A stretch of 64,000 nt of DNA, from NCBI GenBank assembly GCA_020632925.1, contig JACKER010000014.1:62001-126000 (forward strand), written 5' to 3'. The translations under genes were made by a program, and so were the position numbers. The DNA comes from Alphaproteobacteria bacterium (lineage in GTDB: Bacteria; Myxococcota_A; UBA796; GCA-2862545). Shown in pieces: positions 40,864-49,439 of the stretch. Position 1 is the stretch's first letter. Every line of letters begins with the position of its first letter. The notes under the pieces are model-generated. The model did not search any database, was not told the DNA's origin, and worked only from the letters and a program-made list of their open reading frames with translations.

Positions 40864-41592
40864 ATGGACAACAAGACCCTCACCATCGGATTGACGGCTG
40901 CGTTCGCCATCGCCCTCGTGGTGGCCGCGGCGAGCTTCACCCTCTCCACGGACACGATCCCCGATCCGGTCGCGCCGCCCGTCGTCGCAGCCGAGATCGA
41001 GCCGGCGCGCCCGGTGCCCGTCGAGCTGCCGCCGCAGGCCGCGCGGGAGCTGCGGCGGTCTCGCGTGGGCGCCGCCAGGGCCGAGACCCCGCGGGTCCCG
41101 AGGCAGCGCCGTGCTCCGGACGGCGAGGCCCGCGATCGGTCCTCGAAGATGGACGTGGTGGCGGCCCGCAAGATCGAGCGCACGCAGGGTGTGTTCGAGA
41201 AGGTGCTGGCGGACTCCGAGGATCTCTCGGCCTCCGAGCAGGACGAGATCCGCACCCTGGTCGACGGGATGCACGACGACGCGCTCGCCACCCTGGAGGA
41301 GCTGCGCTCGGGCTCGCTGTCGAGCGACGAGGCGCGCACCCTGCTCCAGGACCAGCGCGGGGCGGTGGACCAGGACATCGCGGCCCTGCTGGGCAGCGAT
41401 CGCGCCGATCTGTTCCTCGCGGACGTGGACACGATGTTGTCCGAGAGCCCCAGCCGTCCCGCTGCCGGCGCCCGCGTGGCGCGTCGTGCGGGTGGCGAGG
41501 GCCGGTCGGGCGACGCGCGGATGGCGGGTCGCGGCGAGGGGCGTCCCGGTGGCCGTGGTGCCGGCGCCCGCGCTCGGATGCGCGCGCAGTAG
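40864..41592 (+). CDS. Membrane-anchored helical protein, Pro/Arg-rich
   Basis: A 242-aa protein of unknown function. A signal anchor (about residues 6-27, TIGLTAAFAIALVVAAASF) is followed by a Pro-rich segment, a basic region (RELRRSRVGAARAETPRVPRQRR), an acidic helical middle (about 95-190) and a Gly/Arg-rich tail (GRGEGRPGGRGAGARARM). It resembles the periplasmic helical chaperone-like proteins with Pro/Arg tails seen in myxobacteria, but I know no named family. The ATG at 40864 is preferred; an in-frame ATG at 40852 adds MCPP. It converges on the redoxin-like gene, whose stop is directly adjacent. The Arg/Gly tail is typical of nucleic-acid or polyanion binding, but that is inference. Confidence 0.65.
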   Translation: MDNKTLTIGLTAAFAIALVVAAASFTLSTDTIPDPVAPPVVAAEIEPARPVPVELPPQAARELRRSRVGAARAETPRVPRQRRAPDGEARDRSSKMDVVAARKIERTQGVFEKVLADSEDLSASEQDEIRTLVDGMHDDALATLEELRSGSLSSDEARTLLQDQRGAVDQDIAALLGSDRADLFLADVDTMLSESPSRPAAGARVARRAGGEGRSGDARMAGRGEGRPGGRGAGARARMRAQ

Positions 41593-42738
41593 TCAGCGCG
41601 CCGCGGCGATCGCGGCGTCGAGCTCGCTCGCCGGGACGGCGCCTGCGTGGGTGTGGGCGAAGCGGACGATCCCCTTCGTGTCCACCACGTAGATCAGGCC
41701 GGGCATCCGCGCGCGCAGGGACTGGAGCGTGGCGTCGTCCGCACCCACCAGCAGTGGATACGCGTGGTTCGCGGCCGTCCAGCGGTCGTTGGGTGCGCCT
41801 GTCTCGAGCGCTGGGAGATCCACCGCCAACACGCGCGCATCCGTCGCGGTGATGCGGTCGACCGACGCGAAGGCCTTGGCGCTCTCCAGGAGATCCTGCG
41901 TGGAACCCAACACCACCACCGTCGGCATGTCGGTGCTCCCGCCGACCTTCACGATGTGTCCTTCGGTGTCGTGCAGCTCGAGCGGCGGGAAGGTCGCGCC
42001 GACCGCGAGGTGCGTTGCCAGACGTTCGCGCGCGTAGCCCTCGCGGGGCGGGACGACGAACGTGTCGGGCGGCAGCTGCGGATTCACCTGGAGGCTCGAC
42101 ACCCGCAGGATGGTCTTGGAGGCGGCATCCAGCCCCGGCAGCCATTCCTCGAAACCCCGTACCCATCGGTCGTCGACGCCGATGCCCCATCGCACCGAGG
42201 TCCCATCGTCGAACATCACCTTGATCAGGTCGCACTCGACGCCGTCGATGGTCTCTCGGCCCTCGAAGCTGGCGCGGCCCTCCGTCCGTTCGCGGGCCAG
42301 CGGATCGGGGTCGACGTAGGGTACGAGGAGCCCGTTGCCACCGAAGTTGGGGATCAGCGCGTCGGCCCCCTCTTCGATCAAGCCGTCGAATGCCTTCGTG
42401 CCGGAGTGGTTCGCGGCGGTGACCCGGACGCCATCGCTCGCGATCTCCATCTCTCTGGGTTCTTCGTCGGATTCGACCTGCGGCGGAGGACTGAGGATGG
42501 AGACGACGTGAAGACGCGCCGAGTGGCGGTCGGGCCCGCGGGCCAAGGATGCCGTGCCGTTGACCTGGGGCGCCATCGCCATCTGCCCCTGCGCCTCGAA
42601 GTGATAGCTGTATGCCACGGTCGAGACCGCGAGCAGGGCGTCGTGTGCGCGCTCGAGGACCTCTTCGGCGCTGGTCTCGGACGGCGGAACCCTCGGCGGC
42701 GAGGGTGGAGAGGCGCAGGCGGCCAATAGCCAGATCAT
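41593..42738 (-). CDS. Redoxin-like lipoprotein lacking thioredoxin cysteines
   Basis: A 381-aa lipoprotein (MIWLLAACASPPSPP, lipobox LAAC). The N-terminal part (about 25-235) resembles the LolA/DUF2092-type fold that binds lipids or follows oxidised proteins (SLARGPDRHSARLHVV). The C-terminal part (about 245-381) is redoxin/AhpC-like: GATFPPLELHDTEGHIVKVGGSTDMPTVVVLGS. The usual CxxC or peroxidatic cysteine is absent in this stretch (GSTQDLLES), so thiol chemistry is unlikely and the domain may only bind partners. The gene begins after a strong terminator of the upstream gene. Function unknown; envelope stress or lipoprotein handling is a guess. Confidence 0.72.
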   Translation of the reverse strand: MIWLLAACASPPSPPRVPPSETSAEEVLERAHDALLAVSTVAYSYHFEAQGQMAMAPQVNGTASLARGPDRHSARLHVVSILSPPPQVESDEEPREMEIASDGVRVTAANHSGTKAFDGLIEEGADALIPNFGGNGLLVPYVDPDPLARERTEGRASFEGRETIDGVECDLIKVMFDDGTSVRWGIGVDDRWVRGFEEWLPGLDAASKTILRVSSLQVNPQLPPDTFVVPPREGYARERLATHLAVGATFPPLELHDTEGHIVKVGGSTDMPTVVVLGSTQDLLESAKAFASVDRITATDARVLAVDLPALETGAPNDRWTAANHAYPLLVGADDATLQSLRARMPGLIYVVDTKGIVRFAHTHAGAVPASELDAAIAAAR

Positions 42739-42756
42739 GGTCGCACTCGAAAACGA

Positions 42757-42784
42757 GAACGCCCGGGGAGCACCCCGGGCGTTC
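42757..42784 (-). terminator. Rho-independent terminator
   Basis: A perfect 12-bp stem (GAACGCCCGGGG with CCCCGGGCGTTC) with a 4-base loop AGCA. On the minus strand it is followed after a few bases by a short T-run (CTCGTTTTCG). It lies just past the stop of the secreted protein at 42806-43345 and should end that transcript, separating it from the redoxin-like gene. Confidence 0.85.
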
Positions 42785-42805
42785 GACGGTCCATGGTGTC
42801 GGGGA

Positions 42806-43345
42806 CTAGAAGATGGCGCCGTGAACGGTCGCCGCACCCGTCCCACCGCTGCGGGTGGTCGCGGTCGCGCCCGGGCAGCCCCAGACGGTGCTGAAGGTCG
42901 AGACCACGAACAGGTAGCTACCGGCGCGCAGGTCGTGCGAGTTGGTGCAGCCGGCGCCGTTGGTGGTGCCGTCGTAGGGCGCGGTGAAGGCCGTCTGATC
43001 CCCGAACGTGAGCACGGAGTTGAGGCCGACGCTCTGCGCGCCACCCGGCGGCGTTCCGCCGTCATCGTTGAAGGACAGGAGGGCGGCACCCTGGTTGCCG
43101 TAGACCGCCAGCTCGGTGTCGACCGTGGAGCCGATCGTGTCGAAGATCATGCCGTGACCACTGCCGGCGGTCAGGTCCACCGTCGTGGTGCCGGACAGCA
43201 CGTAGTACTCGTTGCCGCTCGCGAAGTTCAGCTGCGTGCTGGCGTTGATGCCGGGACCCAGCGGCGGGAGCTGGACGGGGATGATCTGGGCGAACGCGAT
43301 GGACGGGGCGAAGGCGAACGGGGCGAGTAGCCAGGAGGCGCGCAT
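42806..43345 (-). CDS. Secreted beta-rich protein of unknown function
   Basis: A 179-aa protein with signal peptide MRASWLLAPFAFAPSIAFA, cut before QIIPVQ. The mature chain has short strands and Gly/Thr/Asn-rich loops: TQLNFASGNEYYVLSG, GHGMIFDTIGSTVDTELAVYG, LLSFNDDGG and SYLFVVSTFSTVWGCPG. It contains two cysteines (GAGCTNSH and WGCPG) that may pair. The middle DTIGSTVDTELAVYG...NDDGG resembles the repeating acidic turns of bacterial pre-peptidase C-terminal (PPC) type domains. GGAG lies 6-7 bases before the ATG. It is a monocistronic unit with its own terminator. I do not assign a function. Confidence 0.7.
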   Translation of the reverse strand: MRASWLLAPFAFAPSIAFAQIIPVQLPPLGPGINASTQLNFASGNEYYVLSGTTTVDLTAGSGHGMIFDTIGSTVDTELAVYGNQGAALLSFNDDGGTPPGGAQSVGLNSVLTFGDQTAFTAPYDGTTNGAGCTNSHDLRAGSYLFVVSTFSTVWGCPGATATTRSGGTGAATVHGAIF

Positions 43346-43547
43346 GGGAACTCCACGTGGAAAGAGAGGTTTCCAGTCGATGTGACACATCCGCCGGAGG
43401 GGGCGGAGCAGTTTTGTACGATCGTGTCAGAGGCCTGTCAACAAGTGTTTTGACGTCGGATTCTCTTTGCGGGAATGGTCTTGCTCGTGGCTTGCCCCCG
43501 GCAAAGGTGGCTGTGCTAGCATCGTCCAGTCGAACCTTGAGGATGAC
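43346..43547. promoter_or_regulatory. Divergent intergenic region
   Basis: A 202-bp AT-richer stretch between the secreted protein (minus) and a periplasmic helical protein (plus). For the plus gene, TTGCCC (43493-43498) and TAGCAT (43518-43523) could form a weak sigma-70 promoter, although the spacing of 19 is long. The local base composition is lower in GC than its surroundings. No operator or binding site is clear. Confidence 0.35.
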
Positions 43548-44153
43548 GTGATCTCGACGCTGTTCCTGGTCCTCGGTGGCCCAACGCTGATCCCCGCCGC
43601 CCACGCCGCCGACTCTTCCCAGGGGACGGCCGATGCGCGCGCGACCCTCCGCCGCATCGCGACGACCGAGAGCGAGGTGCTGCAACAGATGCTCGACGCG
43701 ATCGACGCCGCGGGCGAGTTCGGGCTGAGTGAGCAGGCCAAGACGGCGTACGCCCGCGCGAAGGCGAAGCACGGGGAGGCGCGCGGGCTGTGGGAGGCCA
43801 AGAAGTACAAGGCGGCCTACGAGAAGTTCTACGACGTCTGGGCCGATCTGCAGCCGACCCTGGCCGAGACACTGGCGATGGAGCACCCACCTCAGCCGAT
43901 CGTCGACGCGGCGGAGCGTCAGGTGAAGGACACGGCGCCCCTCATCAGCCAGCTCGCGGGGCTCGTCCAGGACCTCGGCGACGCCCAGGCCAAGGCGGCG
44001 TACACGGCCGCGAAGACCAAGTACGAGGACGCGAAGCGGATGTGGGAGAACCAGCCGAACAAGCGACGGGAGGCGGTGGTGAAGGTTCACGAGGCGATGA
44101 AGGACCTCGACACCGCGATCCGCTCGGTCTGGGCGGCGACCCGAGAGAACTGA
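43548..44153 (+). CDS. Periplasmic helical protein of unknown function
   Basis: A 201-aa protein, predicted start GTG at 43548 with GAGGA 6-8 bases upstream. It has a signal peptide (MISTLFLVLGGPTLIPAAHAA). The remainder is almost wholly alpha-helical and charged, with two similar halves: YARAKAKHGEARGLWEAKKYK and YTAAKTKYEDAKRMWENQPNKR. Each half carries a heptad-like YxxAKxKxxxAxxxW motif. The duplication suggests an elongated helical hairpin repeat, perhaps a coiled-coil periplasmic scaffold. No family is recognised. It converges on hrpB with 13 bp between the stops. Confidence 0.7.
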   Translation: MISTLFLVLGGPTLIPAAHAADSSQGTADARATLRRIATTESEVLQQMLDAIDAAGEFGLSEQAKTAYARAKAKHGEARGLWEAKKYKAAYEKFYDVWADLQPTLAETLAMEHPPQPIVDAAERQVKDTAPLISQLAGLVQDLGDAQAKAAYTAAKTKYEDAKRMWENQPNKRREAVVKVHEAMKDLDTAIRSVWAATREN

Positions 44154-44166
44154 GCGGGACGGAGGC

Positions 44167-46503
44167 CTAACGACGTCGCTGGGGCCGTGACTCCGGCGAC
44201 GCGGCGAGCGGGTCGTCGGGCCACGCGTGCTTGGGGTAGCGGGCGCGCAGCTCCTTGCGGACCTCGGGCCAGGTGCGCTCCCAGAACCCGGCGAGGTCGT
44301 CGGTGACCTGCTGCGGCCTGTGGTTGGGGGCCAGCAGGTGCAGCAGGACCCTCGCGCGACCGGCTCCCACGGTGGGCGTGTCGCGCAGCCCGAACAGCTC
44401 CTGGATGCGCACGGCGAGGACCGGCGGTCGGCCCTCCTCCCACCGCAGGCGGATCCGCGAGCCCGACGGGACGGTGAGCCAGACGGGGGCGAGCTGCTCG
44501 ATCGCCGCGAGGGCGGCGTACCCGTGGGCCGCCTGCAGCGCGTCCTCCCAGCTGGCTTCCCGGACCTCCCGGAGGGTGCGTCGGCCCGCGACCAACGCAG
44601 GCAGGAGGGAGGCGGGGTCTCGCTCGGGAACCCGGTCGGGGACCAGGCCGTGCGCGAAGCCCCAGCGAACCATCAGCGCCACGTCGTCGTCGCGCTCGGG
44701 GACGGCGAGCTCTGGTCTCGCGCGGAGCACGTCCAGGAGCAGCGCCTCGGCCTCCAGCGGATCGGCCGCGACGGTGGTCGAGCGGAGCACGAGGTCACGG
44801 TACCGGACCACCCGCCGGGCGCGGACGCCTGCGCTCTCCTCGTCCCAGGCCGTCACCACCTCGGTCACGGTGGTCAGCCAGGACGGATCCACCGGGCTCG
44901 CGGTGCGCACGGTCGCCTCGGGCGTGGCGTCGCGGACCTCGACGCACACGAACAGCTCCTCCTCCACGCCCGGCCCGCCGAGCACGACCCCGCGGCCACC
45001 GACCAGCCGCGCGCGCGGCGAGCCCTCGTGCCGCCTGCGCGCGACGCGATCGGGCCAGGCCGCGAGGACGGCGCGCCGGAGACGCTCGGGGTCGTCGTGC
45101 CCGCTGGTGTGGCCGCGGAGCCGCTTCGCGACGCGCAGCGCGGGCTCCGAGGGGTGTGCGAGGCGATCCTCGAGGTCCACGCTCGCCCCCGGCGTGCCCC
45201 GCTCGGAGAGCACCGCCGCCGCCAGCGCGGCCCGCGGTCCACCGTCGAGCACCAGGCGAGCCAGGCGAGGGTGCAGCGGCATGGCCGCCATGCGGCGCCC
45301 GAGGGAGGTCAGCCCTCCGTCGTCGAGCGCGCCCACGTCCCGCAGGACGGCGAGCGCGTCGTCCACCGCGGCCTCGGGAGGCGCGTCGAGCCAGCCGAAG
45401 GTCCGCGGATCGGCACCCCAGGCCAGCAGCTGCAGCGTCGGCCCCGCCAGGTCGAGGCGCAGGATCTCCGGCGGATCCTCGGCGACGAGCTGCTGGTGGT
45501 GGCGCGCGGTCCACAGCCGCAGCGCGCGTCCGGGAGCGGTGCGCCCCGCTCGGCCGGCGCGCTGATCGGCGCTCGCCCGGCTCACCCACGCGAGATCGAG
45601 CCGATCGAGGCCCGTGCCCGGATCGCGGGAGGCACGACGCACCCGCCCGCTGTCGACCACCGCCGTCACGCCGGGCACGGTCACGCTGGTCTCGGCGACG
45701 TTCGTGGCCAGCACCACCCGGCGTCGCTCGCCGGGCCGCAGGGCGCGGTCCTGCTCTTCGGGGGACAGGTCGCCGTAGAGGGGGACGAGGTCGCACCCGC
45801 AGCCGGCGAGCGCGTCGATCGTGCGGCGGATCTCGCCCACGCCGGGGAGGAAGACCAGCACGTCGCCGTCGCCCTCCGCGAGCACCCGCCGCACCCCGTC
45901 CGCCGTCACCTCGGGGATCGGTCGCTCGTCGGGGAAGCGCAGGTGCTCGACGCTCACGGGGAACGCACGCCCTTCGCTGGACACGACGGTCGCGTCACCC
46001 AGGAAGGCGGCGACCGGCGCCGGGTCGAAGGTCGCGGACATCGCGCCGATCACCAGCTCCGGTCGGGCCTCGCGCACCTCGCGCAGCAACGCCAGGCACA
46101 GGTCCACCTCGAGGCCGCGCTCGTGGACCTCGTCGAGCAGGACCGCGCCGACACCCTCGAGCAGTGGATCGTCCTGGAGACGTCGCAGGAGGATGCCCTC
46201 GGTGAGCGCCCAGATCCGGGCGTCCGGGCCGCCGCTGCGCTCGAAGCGGACCTGCCACCCGAAGGCCCTGCCCACCGGCTCCCCCGCCTCGGACGCCATG
46301 CGCCGTGCGGCCGCCCGCGCTGCCACCCGCCGTGGCTCGAGCAACAGGACCTGGCCCTCGACCTGCCCGGCGAGCGCGGGTGGCACCCGCGTGGTCTTGC
46401 CCGCTCCGGGCGGCGCGACGAGGACGAAGGTGCCCGTCCGCGCGGCTCGGAGCACGTCGGGGAGCACCTCGTCGATAGGCAGCGGCTCGCGGCGCACGGA
46501 CAC
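44167..46503 (-). CDS. hrpB: ATP-dependent RNA helicase HrpB
   Basis: A DEAH-type RNA helicase, 778 aa, of the HrpB family. Walker A is PPGAGKTT (residues 31-38), motif II is DEVH (124-127) and motif III is SAT in GAMSATF. The helicase C domain carries VVLATNVAETSVTVPGV and the motif VI segment SADQRAGRAGRT. The family-specific C-terminal block has LLHLLAPNHRPQQVTDDL and ends in RYPKHAWPDDP. It probably acts in mRNA or rRNA metabolism; in Xanthomonas and Borrelia homologues affect virulence or RNA processing. The start is GTG at 46503. It lies 9 bp after the malate synthase-like gene and may be co-transcribed with it. Confidence 0.94.
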   Translation of the reverse strand: MSVRREPLPIDEVLPDVLRAARTGTFVLVAPPGAGKTTRVPPALAGQVEGQVLLLEPRRVAARAAARRMASEAGEPVGRAFGWQVRFERSGGPDARIWALTEGILLRRLQDDPLLEGVGAVLLDEVHERGLEVDLCLALLREVREARPELVIGAMSATFDPAPVAAFLGDATVVSSEGRAFPVSVEHLRFPDERPIPEVTADGVRRVLAEGDGDVLVFLPGVGEIRRTIDALAGCGCDLVPLYGDLSPEEQDRALRPGERRRVVLATNVAETSVTVPGVTAVVDSGRVRRASRDPGTGLDRLDLAWVSRASADQRAGRAGRTAPGRALRLWTARHHQQLVAEDPPEILRLDLAGPTLQLLAWGADPRTFGWLDAPPEAAVDDALAVLRDVGALDDGGLTSLGRRMAAMPLHPRLARLVLDGGPRAALAAAVLSERGTPGASVDLEDRLAHPSEPALRVAKRLRGHTSGHDDPERLRRAVLAAWPDRVARRRHEGSPRARLVGGRGVVLGGPGVEEELFVCVEVRDATPEATVRTASPVDPSWLTTVTEVVTAWDEESAGVRARRVVRYRDLVLRSTTVAADPLEAEALLLDVLRARPELAVPERDDDVALMVRWGFAHGLVPDRVPERDPASLLPALVAGRRTLREVREASWEDALQAAHGYAALAAIEQLAPVWLTVPSGSRIRLRWEEGRPPVLAVRIQELFGLRDTPTVGAGRARVLLHLLAPNHRPQQVTDDLAGFWERTWPEVRKELRARYPKHAWPDDPLAASPESRPQRRR

Positions 46504-46512
46504 GCGGTGCGA

Positions 46513-48525
46513 TCAGCTCAGCGCGGGGCAGAGCTCGGCAGCCCGCGCCCACGGGTCGGCGGCGTCGCGCACCGCAGGGAAGGTGAACGCGAGCGTCCAC
46601 TGGGTCACGAACTCCGGCGGCTCCTCGGCGAGGACCAGGCGCCGGAGGAGCTCCACGGCCACCGGGTACCACCGCGCGGCCTCGCCTTCCCAGCGCACCT
46701 GGACGCGCTTGGTGGGGGTGTCGCGGCCCTCGCGGATCCGCTCGACCTCCTCCGCGAGGATCGCCTCGAAGGTAGCCACGGGGACACGGCGGTGCCGGAC
46801 CTCGGCCCACAGCTCCCACCGCGAGCGCTCCGTCGTCGCCAGGTCGTCCATGATGCGGACGAACACCTTCTCGCCGCGCGCGTTCGTCATCGTGGCCGGC
46901 AGGGCGACGCAGCCGTTCCCGCAGAGCCAGTCGGCGAGGTACTGCAGCGCCTGGAAGACGTTGTACCGGACCTCGTCGGGGTGGTCGTTGGCGATGACCG
47001 GCGAGGTCTCGAGATCCGCGGCGAGCACGCTGCGGGGCCACAGCGGGTCGTCCGGCGCGAGCCCCTTCACGTCGGGGCCGAGCACGAAGCGCAGGAGCGG
47101 CTCCCGCTCGACGGGATCGGGGACCAGCGCCGTGATCAGCTCGACCAGCGCACCGTCGTCGGGATCCTGCTCGCGACGGCGCCAGGCCTGGACCAGCGCG
47201 ATGCCGATCCGCACGAAGTCCGGGTGCGCCACCCAGTAGCCGGTCAGACCGCGCTCGAGCTGGGTGGTGACGTCGCGGACGAAGCCCACCATGCTCACCG
47301 CGAAGGAGTCGGGGTTCCCGTCCTCGAACAGCACCCCGTACATCCCGCCGATGGTCATGGCGCCGGTGCCGCGCAGCTCGTCGACGAGCAGGCGATGCGA
47401 AGCCTGGATCCTCGTGATCACGATGTTCGGGTCGGCCTTCACGGGGATCCGGTAGCGCGGGTCCTCCCGGAACAGGCGGGCGGTGCTGCCGAGGAAGTCG
47501 TGCCACCCGAGGCTACCGCCCAGGAAGTACGTTCCGAGCACGGCCCCCATCTCGCGGATACGGAAGATCGCGCGCGGGTTCTCGAACACCAGCAGCACGC
47601 GGATGGCGCCGGGGACGTAGGTGGGATCGGCCTCGCCTACGACGGCCTCGGTCGCGGAGAGGAGCTCGCGGAGGTAGCCCGCTTCCTCCTCGTTCTCGAG
47701 CTTCGGCACGTAGAGGACGAGCGCCTCGGGCCGGTGGCGCTGGCGCCAGACGTGGAGCACGAGGTCGACGAGGTGGAGCGGCAGGGGCTCGCCGTCGAGC
47801 CAGTGGCTGCCGTCGGGGAGCGCGAGCCCCGGGATGCGCTTGATCGGGAGCGCGCGACCCTGCTCCGTCAGTCGGAGATCTCCCGCGGACAGCGTCCCTT
47901 CGTAGCAGCCGGACAGGTTCTCGGCGGCCTGCAGGAAGGAGGACATGATCGGCGTGCGGCTGTCCTCGTCGTCCGCGCCCCACCGGGGCACCATGCCCGA
48001 CGCCTCGACCAGGGAGGTCACGATCGGCGGCTCGTCCGGGCGCCTGCGGTGCAGCGCGTTCATCGCGTGGACGCACATCCGCGCGTTCCCGGGCGGTCCG
48101 AAGAGCGTCACCTGGTCACCCCGGAGCACGGCGGGGACCTCGGCGTGCGGGGTGGGTCGCTGCGCTGTCGTGGGGCCGACGACGACGCGGCCGGCCTCGT
48201 CGCGCAGCCCGATGACGGTCGCGTAGGCCGGGTCGCGGAAGTCGAGCGCGGCGTTGTGGTCGACGAACGAGCGGGTGTGGGCGTCGACGAACGCACGGTC
48301 CACGCGGCGCTGATCGAGCACGCGCGCGAGCGACGTCCGCGTCCGGCGGTACACCTCTGCGATCACGGCGAGCGCGCGGTCGGTCTCGGTCGCTGGGAAG
48401 GCGGCACGCAGCCCGGCGGCGACGCGGAAGCCCGGGACCGCGTCCACGGGCTCGGTGTCCGCGAGGAGCGCCTCGCGCAGCGCGGCCGGGAGGAAGTCGT
48501 CGTACGCGGGCACGTCCACGGGCAC
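46513..48525 (-). CDS. Divergent malate synthase-like protein
   Basis: A protein of about 670 aa that follows the malate synthase A plan but is quite divergent. The TIM-barrel shows YVPKLENEEEAGYL, PGAIRVLLVFENP, GGSLGWHDFLGST and TGYWVAHPDFVRIG. The C-terminal domain has LQYLADWLCGNGCV and MDDLATTERSRWELW, matching LRGNGCVPINNLMEDAATAEISR of AceB around the catalytic Asp. The RPRGWH substrate loop of true malate synthases is changed to RPTPHAE, so glyoxylate/acetyl-CoA chemistry is doubtful. I chose GTG at 48525, the first of three in-frame GTGs; 48519 and 48513 are equally possible. No isocitrate lyase gene is nearby. Confidence 0.75.
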   Translation of the reverse strand: MPVDVPAYDDFLPAALREALLADTEPVDAVPGFRVAAGLRAAFPATETDRALAVIAEVYRRTRTSLARVLDQRRVDRAFVDAHTRSFVDHNAALDFRDPAYATVIGLRDEAGRVVVGPTTAQRPTPHAEVPAVLRGDQVTLFGPPGNARMCVHAMNALHRRRPDEPPIVTSLVEASGMVPRWGADDEDSRTPIMSSFLQAAENLSGCYEGTLSAGDLRLTEQGRALPIKRIPGLALPDGSHWLDGEPLPLHLVDLVLHVWRQRHRPEALVLYVPKLENEEEAGYLRELLSATEAVVGEADPTYVPGAIRVLLVFENPRAIFRIREMGAVLGTYFLGGSLGWHDFLGSTARLFREDPRYRIPVKADPNIVITRIQASHRLLVDELRGTGAMTIGGMYGVLFEDGNPDSFAVSMVGFVRDVTTQLERGLTGYWVAHPDFVRIGIALVQAWRRREQDPDDGALVELITALVPDPVEREPLLRFVLGPDVKGLAPDDPLWPRSVLAADLETSPVIANDHPDEVRYNVFQALQYLADWLCGNGCVALPATMTNARGEKVFVRIMDDLATTERSRWELWAEVRHRRVPVATFEAILAEEVERIREGRDTPTKRVQVRWEGEAARWYPVAVELLRRLVLAEEPPEFVTQWTLAFTFPAVRDAADPWARAAELCPALS

Positions 48526-48601
48526 CTCGGCGGGCGAGTCTATCCCGACGGGTGGGACGCGCCGGGCGCTCGCTCGCCGACGAGCCCGGGCGGCGGGATG
48601 G

Positions 48602-48607
48602 TAGGAT
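48602..48607 (+). promoter_or_regulatory. Putative -10 element upstream of small ORF
   Basis: TAGGAT lies 33 bases before the GTG of the 76-aa protein, in the divergent gap between it and the malate synthase-like gene. It belongs to the TAGGNT motif seen before several other genes. No clear -35. Confidence 0.3.
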
Positions 48608-48639
48608 CGGCAGACCACCACCAGCCGCGGGAGGACGAG

Positions 48640-48870
48640 GTGGCGAAGCGTGACTTCGAGAACGGCGTGTTCGGCGACACCCTGCGATCGGACCGCGAGT
48701 CCGCGGAGTCGGCGGGGCGCCCGGCCAGGGGGGGCGGCGCGCGCGGCGTGTTCGAGGAGGAGGGCGAAGGCTTCGACAGCCTGGTGTCGCAGGAGGAGAA
48801 GCAGGAGCGGGCGATGGGCCCGAAGGCCACCGCGGGCCGCATCCGCCTCAAGCGGGACACCGGCCACTGA
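48640..48870 (+). CDS. Small hydrophilic protein, unknown function
   Basis: A 76-aa protein with no hydrophobic segment. It reads MAKRDFENGVFGDTLRSDRE and then Ser/Glu/Gly-rich sequence (GRPARGGGARGVFEEEGEGF) and a charged tail (QEEKQERAMGPKATAGRIRLKRD). It is likely disordered. The start is GTG at 48640, with GGGAGGACG 7-10 bases upstream, and the frame has normal codon bias for this genome, so I accept it as a real gene. It is divergent from the malate synthase-like gene. The stop at 48868-48870 overlaps the first base or two of a 20-bp direct repeat (48869-48888). No function is proposed. Confidence 0.6.
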   Translation: MAKRDFENGVFGDTLRSDRESAESAGRPARGGGARGVFEEEGEGFDSLVSQEEKQERAMGPKATAGRIRLKRDTGH

Positions 48871-49026
48871 ATCGACTCACGGTTGTCGTGCGTGAGGGCG
48901 GAAAAGGCGCGTGCGCCCCGCTCTCTCGCGCGGCAATCGTGAGGAGATTCTTCGCCAAGGCCCGCGAATGCGGGCCGCGGAGGCCGAGAATCGGCCGGAG
49001 TAACTGGAATCGGCTCACGGTTGTCG
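48869..49026. repeat. Pair of 20-bp direct repeats in intergenic region
   Basis: GAATCGRCTCACGGTTGTCG occurs at 48869-48888 and again at 49007-49026, with one mismatch. The first copy also forms a hairpin through CTCACG/CGTGAG (48876-48881, 48891-48896). Between the copies lies a GC-rich hairpin (CCCGCGAATGCGGG). The second copy ends 12 bases before the PaaI-type gene stop. This may be a dispersed intergenic element. Confidence 0.6.
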
Positions 49027-49037
49027 CGGCGTGGGCG

Positions 49038-49439
49038 TCAGCCCATGGCGTAGGTGACGGTCGCGTGGGCGACGAGCTCGCCGTTGCCCTCGATGTCCAC
49101 CGTACCGACGCAGAGCCGCCGACCGACCTTGAGCAGGCGGCACCGGGCCACCATGCGCCCCGCACCCGGTCGGCGCAGGAAGTGGGTCTCGAGCGAGCTC
49201 GTCACCCCGCGACCGCCCACCTCGGGCCCGAGCCGCGCGATCAGCGAGGCGTACATCGCCGTGTCCGCCAGCGTCATCAACGTGGGGCCGCTCACGGTGT
49301 CGCCGGGACGCAGGTGGTCGGTGCGGGTGTCGAGGTGCAGCACCGCCCCCTCGGGTCCCACCTCCGCGATCTCGAAGCCGAAGTCGAGCGCGTGAGCGAA
49401 GTGCGTCTCGAAGAACGCACGGACATCGTCGGGTCTCAT
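49038..49439 (-). CDS. PaaI-type acyl-CoA thioesterase
   Basis: Hotdog-fold thioesterase, 133 aa, PaaI/YbgC-like. The hotdog helix carries SGPTLMTLADTAMYASLIAR with the catalytic Asp in LADTA, and GGRGVTSSLETHFLRRP and CRLLKVGRRLCVGTVDI are the following strands. It probably hydrolyses short or aromatic acyl-CoA thioesters in the cytoplasm. The minus-strand TAGGCG (49446-49451) lies next to the ATG at 49439. It converges with the 76-aa small gene across the repeated segment. Substrate is unknown. Confidence 0.9.
   Translation of the reverse strand: MRPDDVRAFFETHFAHALDFGFEIAEVGPEGAVLHLDTRTDHLRPGDTVSGPTLMTLADTAMYASLIARLGPEVGGRGVTSSLETHFLRRPGAGRMVARCRLLKVGRRLCVGTVDIEGNGELVAHATVTYAMG

Noticed and set aside
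44227..48870. A 1547-codon plus-strand open frame over hrpB and the malate synthase-like gene
   Set aside because: Antisense shadow; only its last 76 codons (from 48640) have an own ribosome binding site and are accepted as a separate small gene.
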